Shown one piece after another: positions 9,216 through 15,811 of a DNA stretch of 18,366 nt (position 1 is the stretch's first letter; each line of letters begins with the position of its first letter). The stretch spans positions 1 to 18,366 of the forward strand of contig QFBU01000026.1 in assembly GCA_003265975.1 (NCBI GenBank). Reading direction: 5' to 3'. The notes under the pieces were generated by a model. The model saw only the letters and a list, made by a program, of their open reading frames with translations, was not told the DNA's origin and did not search any database. This DNA comes from Candidatus Marinamargulisbacteria bacterium SCGC AAA071-K20. Its GTDB lineage: Bacteria > Margulisbacteria > Marinamargulisbacteria > GCA-2716485 > AAA071-K20. Made by a program: the position numbers and the translations under genes.

Positions 9216-9579
9216 CGCCGTAAAAAGGGTTTTAGATGAAGTAATAAAAATAGCTATAGATAAGAAATCTGAAAATATCAGGTACTTTTCTGTTAGCGAA
9301 AAAATGTGGATGACAGACTATATTTTAATTGTAGAAATAAATAATAAAATCCATGGAAAAGCCTTATGTGCTGAAATCAAAGACAAGGTTTCTAAGCTAG
9401 TAATATCACTAAAGACAGATGATTTTTACGAAGATTTTAGTTATGCTGGTCAATCAGACAGTGACTGGATAGTCCTAGACTTAAATTCAATAGTAGTTCA
9501 CTGCATCACAGAAGAACTAAACGATTACTACAAATTAGACGAATTATTCGAAAAATACGGCCCCGTTTTTCATTCCTAA
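9193..9579 (+). CDS. rsfS: Ribosomal silencing factor RsfS
   Basis: RsfS binds ribosomal protein uL14 and blocks joining of the 30S and 50S subunits when nutrients are short. The 128-residue length fits. Visible landmarks are the VLDEVIKIAIDKK opening helix, the MTDYILIVE strand in place of the usual S-x-x-TDYFVI, and the diagnostic DWIVLDLNSIVVH followed by TEELNDYYKLDELF near the C-terminus. The GTG start at 9193 lies inside the LCP gene (23-nt overlap) and is supported by AAGGA 11 nt upstream. It ends the operon. The yqeK, LCP, rsfS order is common in Gram-positive-like gene clusters. Confidence 0.92.
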   Translation: MSKKTVNSAVKRVLDEVIKIAIDKKSENIRYFSVSEKMWMTDYILIVEINNKIHGKALCAEIKDKVSKLVISLKTDDFYEDFSYAGQSDSDWIVLDLNSIVVHCITEELNDYYKLDELFEKYGPVFHS

Positions 9580-9612
9580 AAGAATTGACTTTGGAATTTA
9601 TTTTATAAATTG

Positions 9613-9642
9613 TTGATAGAGTAGTTTACTCCATTATATAAT
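9613..9642 (+). promoter_or_regulatory. Sigma-70-like promoter ahead of the DUF4956-like fragment
   Basis: TTGATA at 9613-9618 and a perfect TATAAT at 9637-9642 are 18 bp apart. The -10 box overlaps the first ATG (9641), so the predicted start near 9649 would give an almost leaderless message beginning at the in-frame ATG 9656. It may be a relic of the gene whose 5' end survives downstream. Confidence 0.45.
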
Positions 9643-9655
9643 GGAGCCCTTTTTC

Positions 9656-9789
9656 ATGGGTGTCTTTTCTACGTTTGAACATTTTTTAGCGACTGAAGTT
9701 TCTGATATATCTATTGTTAGTTTTTTTATAAATATTGTCCTTACAAGTCTGTTGGATTTCCTGTTAAGGGCCCAACTATATAGAAGGTT
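9656..9789 (+). pseudogene. N-terminal fragment resembling a DUF4956 membrane protein
   Basis: From the ATG at 9656 (GGAG 9 nt upstream) the reading is a short amphipathic start (FSTFEHFLATE), then a membrane helix (IVSFFINIVLTSLLDFLL) and LYRRFGG. From memory this resembles the first helix of DUF4956 proteins, which continue with a small strongly conserved SLSNR-like motif and further helices. Here the match stops where the oppositely oriented tRNA-Ala begins at 9790. The rest of the open frame to 9883 is only antisense to that tRNA. So this is read as a 5' gene remnant of about 44 codons. The family call rests on one helix and a short motif, so it is tentative. Confidence 0.4.
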
Positions 9790-9865
9790 TGGTGGAGCTA
9801 AGCGGGATCGAACCGCTGACCCCTTGGCTGCCAGCCAAGTGCTCTCCCAGCTGAGCTATAGCCCC
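9790..9865 (-). tRNA. tRNA-Ala (anticodon GGC)
   Basis: On the minus strand the acceptor GGGGCTA pairs with TAGCTCC (one G-U), with discriminator A and an encoded CCA. The anticodon stem CTTGG/CCAAG encloses the loop CTGGCAG, giving GGC, which reads GCC and GCU. The D arm (GCTCAGCTGGGAGAGC) and the T arm with GTTCGATCC are standard. A possible -10 box, TATGAT, lies on the minus strand at 9889-9884. Confidence 0.96.
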
Positions 9866-9970
9866 AAACTAGATTTCTATTAAATCATAGGAATAAAAAT
9901 AATAAAAGAATTTGACGAGTAATATAAGATGTAGAGGTACAAAAACTAAAAAAAATGTTAGGTAGTGGCT

Positions 9971-10191
9971 ATGTTGCCAGTAAAAATGACAAGTCAAACT
10001 TTTGTAACAATACAAGTTCAACCAGATCATAAAACAATTCTAAATATAGCCGTGGCCATATCAAAAAAAGGGTTAAGTGAAGGGGGTATTCCAATAGGAG
10101 AAAATGAGAATTTTAAAGGACCAGAAGATTGTTTGACTCATGTAGAATGGTGATATTGGAAAGGGTGAAGGTTAGGGACGATTTGAAATAG
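9971..10191 (+). pseudogene. Cytosine/nucleoside deaminase remnant lacking its catalytic core
   Basis: The frame 9971-10153 reads ILNIAVAISKKGLSEGGIPIG and runs straight into GENENFKGPEDCL. From memory, the first segment is the N-terminal helix and first strand of the cytosine deaminase family (yeast Fcy1 has EEGGVPIGG-like sequence). The second is the C-terminal VIGEN-x-x-F-x-G-x-E-x-x-L segment. About 80 residues that should lie between them, including the HAE and PCxxC zinc-binding motifs, are gone without breaking frame. The junction falls on the shared IG codons (near 10094-10099), as expected for deletion between short matches. After HVE the frame reaches TGA, but the frame that contains ATG 10147 reads MVILERVKVRDD to a TAG at 10189-10191, which looks like the true tail after a frameshift. 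No active enzyme could result. The 20 residues before the match are not recognised. Confidence 0.6.
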
Positions 10192-10209
10192 TTTGTAAAT
10201 AATTTTTAA

Positions 10210-10237
10210 TTGTTTACTTGCGCATTTAAGGTAAAGT
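10210..10237 (+). promoter_or_regulatory. Possible promoter of dnaG-rpoD
   Basis: TTGTTT at 10210-10215 and TAAAGT at 10232-10237 are 16 bp apart, giving a start about 10 nt before the dnaG ATG. The -10 box is imperfect and no other candidate in the gap is clearly better. Confidence 0.35.
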
Positions 10238-10255
10238 CCCTTTAATAAGAAGTCA

Positions 10256-11989
10256 ATGAGACTAGCTGACGAAACTGTTAATCAGGTCAGAGACCTACCT
10301 GATATTGTTCCTGTAATTCAAGAATATGTAACGCTAAAAAAGCGTGGACGTAATTATATTGGCTTATGTCCATTCCATTCAGAAAGAACCCCTTCGTTTA
10401 CTGTAAGTCCAGAAAAGAAAATATTTCATTGCTTTGGGTGTCACGAATCTGGTGACCTTATTGCTTTTGTATCTCGATTAGAGCATTTGAACTTTACTGA
10501 AACTATAGTCTTTTTAGCCGAAAAACATGGTATTGATGTTGTTCAAGAAGAGGGGGGTGGTGGTCACTTTGTTCCTCAGGGTGACAGAGAAAAGGTTCGG
10601 GAAATACTGTTAGAGGTACGTGAAAAATGTAAATTGTTTTTTAAAGAATCAACTGTGTCGCAACAGTATCTAAAAAAAAGAGGTCTTAACTCAGAAAATA
10701 TTGCCTTGTTTCATTTGGGATACTCTCCAGACGCATTTAATTGGGTTGATTACTTTGAAGAGAAAGACTATTCAAAAGACCTTTTGTTTAAAGCCGGCTT
10801 AATATACCAATCAGAAAATGGTGACGTTTTACCCAGATTTAGAAATCGGTTACTGTTTCCTATCTCAGACTCCCACTCAAGAACTGTAGGGTTTGGTGGT
10901 CGTAGACTAGATGATCAAAAACAAGCTAAGTACATTAATTCTGAAGAAACTCCTCATTTTAATAAACGAAAAATTTTATATGGGTTTGATTTAGCAAAGT
11001 CAGCCATTAAAAAGAATAACTGTGTCTTAGTTATGGAAGGTTACATGGACGTAATTACTGCCCATCAATTTGGTTTTAATTATTCGGTAGCATGTATGGG
11101 GACGGCGCTTACTCAAGAACAAGTACAGTTACTTAAGCGACTTACTTCAAATGTTGTGTTGGCACTTGATGACGATTCTGCGGGGCAACAATCAACAGAA
11201 CGTAGCTTTGAAATACTGCGGCAATTTGATTGCCAAGTAAAAGTAATACAGCTCAGTGGTTTGGATCCAGCCGATGCCCTACAAGAAAATGGGTCTGAGT
11301 ATTTTCAGAAATTAATTGAAGACGCTATTCCTATGGTGGAATACAAATATCATAGAGCATTAGCTCGGCATGATAAGAACGTCATCGAAAATATTCCAAG
11401 AATTATTGACGAAGTGCTTCCGTTTTTAAAAGCCGAAAAAGATCCAATAGTTCAGGACCATTACATGAAACGAATTGCAAAGCATTTAAAAGTTGAGCCT
11501 GAATTAGTGATGGCGAAAATTAAAAAAACTGGCTATAATATTAGTCGGAAATTGAACTTATCTACGAAGAGTAATAAGGACAAGTGGGTACGTGCAGAAG
11601 AGTATTTAATTTTCTTTTCAGCATGTAGTCTTGATTGGCGAGTTAAAATTTCTGAGAAGATTTCTTCAACGGAATTTATCACAGCTATTCACCGAAAGTT
11701 ATTTGCTCTAATCGGTGAATCAGAACTAGTAAATGAAAGACTAGTTGATTCGATAGAGGACGCAGATATGAAATCTATGTTAAGTCAAATTATCATGGAT
11801 GCTGAGCGTAAGGGGTTTACGGAGCCACGATCAAATGAGTGGATCGATTGTATAGAGACAGTGCATAACTACAGTACTAAGCAGCGGATTGCAGAAATAA
11901 AGCAGCAGCTGAGAGAAGAAGATATAAATAGCACAGAAGTAGTTACGGCATTGTTAGAAGAATTGCAAATGTTAAAAAATAACTTGTGA
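10256..11989 (+). CDS. dnaG: DNA primase DnaG
   Basis: DnaG makes the RNA primers for leading and lagging strand synthesis and is recruited by the DnaB helicase. The 577-residue protein has a CHC2 zinc ribbon with C38, H41, C59 and C62. A catalytic core follows, and the TOPRIM fold has E261 in VMEGYMDV and the acidic D305-D307 in ALDDDSAG that bind metal. The family motif FGGRRLDD lies in the core. The C-terminal region after about residue 430 is helical and fits the helicase-binding domain. The ATG at 10256 is only weakly supported by an AAGAAG just upstream. The stop TGA (11987-11989) overlaps the ribosome site of rpoD, so the two are translationally linked, a classic macromolecular synthesis pairing without rpsU. 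Confidence 0.97.
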   Translation: MRLADETVNQVRDLPDIVPVIQEYVTLKKRGRNYIGLCPFHSERTPSFTVSPEKKIFHCFGCHESGDLIAFVSRLEHLNFTETIVFLAEKHGIDVVQEEGGGGHFVPQGDREKVREILLEVREKCKLFFKESTVSQQYLKKRGLNSENIALFHLGYSPDAFNWVDYFEEKDYSKDLLFKAGLIYQSENGDVLPRFRNRLLFPISDSHSRTVGFGGRRLDDQKQAKYINSEETPHFNKRKILYGFDLAKSAIKKNNCVLVMEGYMDVITAHQFGFNYSVACMGTALTQEQVQLLKRLTSNVVLALDDDSAGQQSTERSFEILRQFDCQVKVIQLSGLDPADALQENGSEYFQKLIEDAIPMVEYKYHRALARHDKNVIENIPRIIDEVLPFLKAEKDPIVQDHYMKRIAKHLKVEPELVMAKIKKTGYNISRKLNLSTKSNKDKWVRAEEYLIFFSACSLDWRVKISEKISSTEFITAIHRKLFALIGESELVNERLVDSIEDADMKSMLSQIIMDAERKGFTEPRSNEWIDCIETVHNYSTKQRIAEIKQQLREEDINSTEVVTALLEELQMLKNNL

Positions 11990-11996
11990 GGTGTTT

Positions 11997-12986
11997 ATGC
12001 CAACTAATCAAACAACAAAATCTATCGTTTTTGATGAAGAAACAGCGGTAGATAATGTTCCTTCCAGTAATAGCCGAAAAAGATCAGTTTCAAGAGAAGA
12101 AACAATTTCTCCAGAAGAAGTAGCCAAATTCACTAAAATATTATCCCCAGCTAAAGAAGAATTAAGTGCCGATGACGCCGTTAAGATGTATCTTAAGGAA
12201 ATTGGTAAAGTAAAACTTTTAGATCGAGAAACAGAGTACGATCTTTCAAAAAAAGTTGAAGAGGGTTGTCTTAAATCTAAAAATGCTTTGACTGTTTCTA
12301 ATTTAAGATTAGTCGTAAGTATCGCAAAAAAATATACCGGTCGAGGGATTTTGTTTTTAGACCTTATTCAAGAAGGTAATATTGGGCTTATACGAGCTGT
12401 TGAAAAGTTTGATTATACAAAAGGGTATAAGTTTAGTACTTATGCCACTTGGTGGATAAGACAAGCCATTACAAGAGCCATTGCTGATCAATCAAGAACG
12501 ATAAGAATTCCTGTTCATATGGTTGAGACAATCAATAAAATTAGAAAAATTTCTAGAGAGTTATTACAAGAACTTTCACGAAAACCTTATGATTCAGAAA
12601 TATCTGACCGTGCTGGTATTGATGTTGATAAAGTGAAAGAAATTTTAAGGATTTCTCAAGTTCCTTTGTCTCTTGAAATGCCTGTAGGCGAAGAAGTTGG
12701 CTTTTTAGGTGACTTTGTTGAAGATACCAAACAAGAGCTTCCAGAAAAGAATATGATTAGAGATTCTCTTAAAGACGCGTTAGAAGAAGTTCTGTGCGAA
12801 CTATCAGACAGAGAAGGCCGTGTTATTAAGCTTCGTTTTGGGATGGAAGATGGCGTTCCTAAGACACTTGAGGAGGTTGGTCGTATTTATTCGGTTACTC
12901 GTGAACGAATACGTCAAATTGAGTCTAAAGCACTTGAAAAGTTGAGACACCCAAATCGATCTAAGAAATTGAAAGAATTTTTATAG
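11997..12986 (+). CDS. rpoD: Primary RNA polymerase sigma factor (RpoD/SigA)
   Basis: It directs RNA polymerase to housekeeping promoters; the TTGACA/TATAAT-like sites in this window are its expected targets. The start is taken as ATG 11997, because GAGG (11988-11991) sits 5 nt upstream; a GTG at 11991 would overlap that site. At 329 residues it is a short sigma-A. A polar N-terminal tail replaces region 1.1. Region 1.2 (DAVKMYLKEIG, about 60-90) is followed by region 2 (about 95-170) with NLRLVVSIAKKY, DLIQEGNIGL and the -10 recognition helix around TYATWWIRQAI. Region 3 lies near 175-240. Region 4 contains VTRERIRQIESKAL for -35 binding. Confidence 0.97.
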   Translation: MPTNQTTKSIVFDEETAVDNVPSSNSRKRSVSREETISPEEVAKFTKILSPAKEELSADDAVKMYLKEIGKVKLLDRETEYDLSKKVEEGCLKSKNALTVSNLRLVVSIAKKYTGRGILFLDLIQEGNIGLIRAVEKFDYTKGYKFSTYATWWIRQAITRAIADQSRTIRIPVHMVETINKIRKISRELLQELSRKPYDSEISDRAGIDVDKVKEILRISQVPLSLEMPVGEEVGFLGDFVEDTKQELPEKNMIRDSLKDALEEVLCELSDREGRVIKLRFGMEDGVPKTLEEVGRIYSVTRERIRQIESKALEKLRHPNRSKKLKEFL

Positions 12987-13054
12987 ACTGTACTTCCATT
13001 GAATAATTGAGGGGGGGAGATTGTTTTTTCCTTTTCGTTTTTTCATTTTTTTTA

Positions 13055-13060
13055 TATAAT
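13055..13060 (+). promoter_or_regulatory. -10 box of the CAU tRNA gene
   Basis: A perfect TATAAT lies 17 nt before the tRNA 5' end at 13078. The upstream stretch is T-rich (13021-13050) with no clear -35 hexamer. Those T-runs follow the rpoD stop but have no stable hairpin before them. Confidence 0.5.
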
Positions 13061-13077
13061 GTTATTTCCCTTTATTG

Positions 13078-13154
13078 GGGCCCATAGCTCAGCTGGTTAG
13101 AGCGTCCGGCTCATAACCGGCAGGTCCAAGGTTCAAGTCCTTGTGGGCCCACCA
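13078..13154 (+). tRNA. tRNA with CAU anticodon (elongator Met, or Ile2 if modified)
   Basis: Acceptor GGGCCCA pairs with TGGGCCC, then discriminator A and an encoded CCA, 77 nt in all. The anticodon loop CTCATAA gives CAU. The first acceptor pair is G-C, so this is not initiator tRNA, which has a mismatch there. An elongator Met and an Ile2 tRNA (whose C34 is changed to lysidine by TilS) share this anticodon; sequence alone by eye does not separate them. The 27-43 pair is a T-C mismatch. Confidence 0.95.
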
Positions 13155-13176
13155 TTAAATCTTTCTAAATCGTCAC

Positions 13177-13210
13177 GCACTCCTAATCGCCTCTGTCGAT
13201 TTAAGAGTGC
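13177..13210 (+). terminator. Hairpin downstream of the CAU tRNA, possible terminator
   Basis: GCACTCCTAATCG (13177-13189) faces CGATTTAAGAGTGC (13197-13210) around a 7-nt loop, giving a long stem with one bulge or mismatch zone. Only TTT follows, so it is a weak intrinsic terminator or an RNA-processing signal. Confidence 0.4.
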
Positions 13211-13233
13211 TTTGATCCAGGGAATGAAAGTTC

Positions 13234-13401
13234 ATGGTTGAAAAATTTAACTTGGTTCCCTCCTTCGTTGGTTTACTGTTTTTTCTTGATTTAATTTATG
13301 CTGCGTTTAGGGAGTCGTATATTTTTTCTGTTAAGTTGCTCTGTTACCTTGGTTTAGTGCCTTTAATAACTCTGGTGATGGGACGCCCCTCCTCGCAATA
13401 A
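13234..13401 (+). CDS. Small two-helix membrane protein, hypothetical
   Basis: A 55-codon frame runs from ATG 13234 to TAA 13399-13401 with AGGGA 10 nt upstream. The translation starts MVEKFNLVPS and has two hydrophobic spans (about residues 8-24 and 30-49) split by a short charged turn, AAFRESY. That pattern fits a small inner-membrane protein, but T-rich DNA also favours hydrophobic codons by chance. It converges on the remnant below, with a 39-bp overlap of the 3' ends. No family is recognised and no promoter is clear. Confidence 0.35.
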   Translation: MVEKFNLVPSFVGLLFFLDLIYAAFRESYIFSVKLLCYLGLVPLITLVMGRPSSQ

Positions 13402-13617
13402 ATTCATATCACCTAGGAATCTGACGTTTTCTGTAACTGATGAACTGTCTTCTTGAAGATTTAATAACTCCATTCTAGCTAGATCAAACATTTTTTTTGA
13501 ACATTCATGTCTGTCTACATGCAATGTCCCTACTGTTGATTTATAAGCATGTCTTCCGAGATTCAACTCTAAGTGGCCTACTTTGATGGATGCTGCTTGA
13601 GTACAAAATAAACATAT
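13363..13617 (-). pseudogene. Unrecognised gene remnant (C-terminal portion)
   Basis: The minus-strand frame is open for 84 codons from just after a TGA (13620-13618) to the stop at 13365-13363. It has no ATG at its start; the first usable start is a TTG at 13566. The composition looks like real protein: an AASIKVGHLELNLGRH strand-like opening, a charged middle (HVDRHECSKK), a leucine-rich helix (MFDLARMELLNLQED) and a Gly-rich end (LLRGGASHH). I do not recognise it. It is best read as the surviving 3' part of a broken gene. The remainder of 13155-13736 holds nothing else I can support. Confidence 0.3.
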
Positions 13618-13736
13618 TCATTGTAAAGTAAAGTGTATTTAGTGCTTGTATTACATATGAAGTGTCATTTGAGGCTAATTATTCCAGTGTTTAGAATAGA
13701 TGTATGGGTGATTTTAGCGTATTTGAAGGAATAGAC

Positions 13737-14576
13737 TTAATACTTAACGGATAATTGATACGCCAACCAATTGTTTTCAATTTTTTGATTGTTAATTAAT
13801 AGTTTGTTTGTCTTAAAAAGGTCTTCTATACAAGTTTTCCATTGTTTTCCAATTCCACTTACTATTAAAGTTCCACTAGAACTTAATAAATTTACTAAAC
13901 TTGAAATGTTATTTTCAATTACTTCTGTTAGTAAGTTGGCCACTACTAGATCATACTTTTTTGGAGTCGAAAATGTTTCTATATCACCTTGAAAACAATT
14001 TATATGCTTACATTTATTCAATAAGATATTTTCAGTAGTATTTTTTATAGCGTTTTTACAATTATCGAATGCATCAATATTCTTAACACCAAATTTTTCA
14101 GAAATTATTGAGAGTAGTCCTGTTCCGGTTCCAACGTCACAACAATTTTCTATAGAGTTGTTTTTTAAAAATTCTTCAATTAATTTTGCACAAAGCTTGG
14201 TGGTGGGGTGTCTACCGTCTCCAAAAGCGTCTTTAGGATTTATTTGAATAATAGAGCATCCTTTTTTAAGTGACTGAGGCAGCTCTAAATGACTTGGGTG
14301 GATGTAAATTGAATTTCCTAAATAAAAACCTTCATAGTTGTTTAACCAATTGTATTGTAGCGAATTCTCTAGAGGAATCACAATTGCAGATCTTTCAATG
14401 TCTAAAACTAAAGATTTATTTTGGTGAGTAATAATTAAATTAACGCTGTTTTTGTCATGCTCTTTTTCAGCTACCGAACTTGCCCCGGCATTTAGAAAAT
14501 AGTCTGAAATTTCATCTTTTTGACTTTTTTCTACTTGAATTTGACTTTGATAATAAGACGGATCTTCTTTAGTCAT
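13737..14576 (-). CDS. prmA: Ribosomal protein L11 methyltransferase PrmA
   Basis: PrmA trimethylates amino groups of ribosomal protein L11 using S-adenosylmethionine. The 279-residue protein has a divergent N-terminal L11-recognition domain, then the PrmA hallmark DAFGDGRHPTT (usually FGTGTHPTT). Motif I follows as CDVGTGTGLLS, the acidic end of the next strand is IDAFDN, and the catalytic-loop block reads LVVANLLTEV, with LIVSGI after it. Two departures from the usual text (GDGRH for GTGTH, FDN for VDI) fit a fast-evolving lineage. The start ATG at 14576 overlaps the TGA of the upstream menH-like gene as ATGA, so the two are co-translated. Confidence 0.9.
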   Translation of the reverse strand: MTKEDPSYYQSQIQVEKSQKDEISDYFLNAGASSVAEKEHDKNSVNLIITHQNKSLVLDIERSAIVIPLENSLQYNWLNNYEGFYLGNSIYIHPSHLELPQSLKKGCSIIQINPKDAFGDGRHPTTKLCAKLIEEFLKNNSIENCCDVGTGTGLLSIISEKFGVKNIDAFDNCKNAIKNTTENILLNKCKHINCFQGDIETFSTPKKYDLVVANLLTEVIENNISSLVNLLSSSGTLIVSGIGKQWKTCIEDLFKTNKLLINNQKIENNWLAYQLSVKY

Positions 14577-15337
14577 TTTTTTTTCTCTTTAAAAAACTTT
14601 ATACATACTTCGGCAAATTTATTGGGGTAAGAAAAATGTGTATTATGTCCTCCATTGATAATAGTGTGGCTTAAGTTTCTTCCTTTTGTTATATATGAAC
14701 TTGCTAATGTGCAATATTTTTTGTCTTCATTACCTGTAATTAAAAGAGTAGGGATTTTACTTTTAATCAGGGGAGGTAGTAAATAGTCTTGTTTACCTAA
14801 ACTAAAGGTTATTAATGCTTTCGCTAGTGTTTGAGGGCTTTGTTCTAATTTTTTGTCTATTAACTGTGAATAATTACTATTTGTAATAATATTTCCCCAG
14901 AGAGGTTTTTTATACCAATGATCTAAAAAAAATCGATAGTCATAGACTAATTCTTTAGCCAGAACCTCATCGTTTTTAAGTCGACTATTTTTTTTAGATA
15001 ATGTTGATAGCCCTAAATTTGTTGACTCCAAAATTAGTGACTGTATATCATTAGGATTAGCTAATGCATAATGTGTCGCTACTCTACCGCCTAATGAATA
15101 TCCAATCAAAGTGAATGGCTTTGGAACGTTTTTTAATTTTGATTGTAAAAAGATTGTTAGTTCTTTAAAATCGCTGACCTGGCATTCTTGTTCTTTTCCG
15201 TGAAAAGGTAAATCAACTGTATAACAAGAGGATATAGGTTCAAATAACTTAATTATAGAGTCCCAATCATCAGAGGATCCCATAAATCCATGAACTAATA
15301 CTATTGTCTTTTTTTTAGGCTCAAATAAAGTAGTCAT
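14573..15337 (-). CDS. menH: Alpha/beta hydrolase resembling MenH (SHCHC synthase)
   Basis: MenH removes pyruvate from SEPHCHC in menaquinone synthesis. The 254 residues match the family size. Features in order are the oxyanion-site HGFMGSSDDW, the nucleophile S81 in GYSLGGR, the MenH-typical LESTNLGL followed by R119, an HWYKKPLW block, SLGKQDYLLPPL, then D205 in TGNEDKKY and H231 in GGHNTHF. Spacing of S81, D205 and H231 agrees with the E. coli triad S86, D210 and H232 as I recall it. The specific blocks support MenH over a generic hydrolase, but no other menaquinone gene is in the window, so the pathway role is inferred. The ATG at 15337 has no ribosome site and lies 7 nt after a TATAAT box, implying a leaderless message. 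Confidence 0.75.
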   Translation of the reverse strand: MTTLFEPKKKTIVLVHGFMGSSDDWDSIIKLFEPISSCYTVDLPFHGKEQECQVSDFKELTIFLQSKLKNVPKPFTLIGYSLGGRVATHYALANPNDIQSLILESTNLGLSTLSKKNSRLKNDEVLAKELVYDYRFFLDHWYKKPLWGNIITNSNYSQLIDKKLEQSPQTLAKALITFSLGKQDYLLPPLIKSKIPTLLITGNEDKKYCTLASSYITKGRNLSHTIINGGHNTHFSYPNKFAEVCIKFFKEKKK

Positions 15338-15344
15338 CCCAAAA

Positions 15345-15350
15345 ATTATA
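15345..15350 (-). promoter_or_regulatory. -10 box of menH-prmA, implying a leaderless transcript
   Basis: TATAAT reads 15350 to 15345 on the minus strand, followed by TTTTGGG and then the menH ATG. A start 7-8 nt after the box falls on or next to that ATG. No convincing -35 hexamer is seen. Confidence 0.5.
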
Positions 15351-15353
15351 CTA

Positions 15354-15359
15354 TATAAT
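15354..15359 (+). promoter_or_regulatory. -10 box of rnpB
   Basis: A perfect TATAAT ends 7 nt before the predicted RNase P RNA 5' end at 15367. It lies only 3 bp from the opposite-strand menH -10 box, so the two promoters share melting DNA and probably compete. Confidence 0.6.
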
Positions 15360-15366
15360 CCAACTT

Positions 15367-15759
15367 GTGGGTCAGAAACACAATCGCGGGGACTGGCTCA
15401 AAAGACAAATTGACAGTTTTTTGAGCCAGTCTCCGAGGAAAGTCTGGACTTTGTAGGGCAAGACGCCTCCTAACAGGAGGGCAGGGTAACCTGACGGAAA
15501 GTGCCACAGAAAATACACCGCCGATGGACTTTTGTCACAGGTAAGGTTGAAATTGTGCGGTAAGAGCGCACACTAGGCATAGTGATATGTCTTGCGGTAA
15601 ACCCCGTTTGAAGCAAGCTCAAATAGGAGAAGAGAGTCGGCCCGGCTCTATGAATTCTCGGGTAGAGTGCTTGAGCGTATATGCAAATATAGGCCTAGAT
15701 AGATGATTGTGCGTCTTTGTTATGAAGACCGACAGAATCCGGCTTACTTCTGACCCACA
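15367..15759 (+). ncRNA. rnpB: RNase P RNA, bacterial type A
   Basis: This is the catalytic RNA that removes 5' leaders from pre-tRNAs. The ends GTGGGTCAGAA (15367-15377) and TTCTGACCCAC (15748-15758) form the P1 helix. Conserved landmarks are GAGGAAAGTC with TAGGGCA, then GGAAAGTGCCACAGAAAATA, GCGGTAAACCCC, AGATAGATGATTG, and ACAGAATCCGGCTTA just before P1 closes. The length of about 393 nt is normal. A helix of 16 pairs (15388-15403 with 15419-15434) occupies the P3 position. A T-rich tract with eight consecutive Ts follows P1 and may serve as its terminator. Confidence 0.96.
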
Positions 15760-15777
15760 TTTCTTTTTTTTCCTCTA

Positions 15778-15798
15778 TATAATAGAAATAGATATAAT
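15778..15798 (+). promoter_or_regulatory. Two candidate -10 boxes before the small exported peptide
   Basis: TATAAT occurs at 15778-15783 and again at 15793-15798. Use of the first keeps the AAGG ribosome site at 15799-15802; use of the second would place the start inside or after it. Neither has a clear -35 box. Confidence 0.4.
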
Positions 15799-15811
15799 AA
15801 GGCGTTAAAGT

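Noticed and set aside
9641..9883. An 80-codon frame running through tRNA-Ala on the opposite strand
   Set aside because: The second half is exactly antisense to the tRNA (the familiar AKRDRTADPLAAS artefact), so only the part before 9790 is treated as a gene remnant.
11991..11996. GTG start for RpoD
   Set aside because: The GTG overlaps the GAGG ribosome site that is correctly spaced for ATG 11997.
13155..13736. tmRNA, SRP RNA or 6S RNA in the long gap
   Set aside because: No tRNA-like ends, no SRP GGAAG/GCA loop motif and no 6S-like long bulged hairpin were found.
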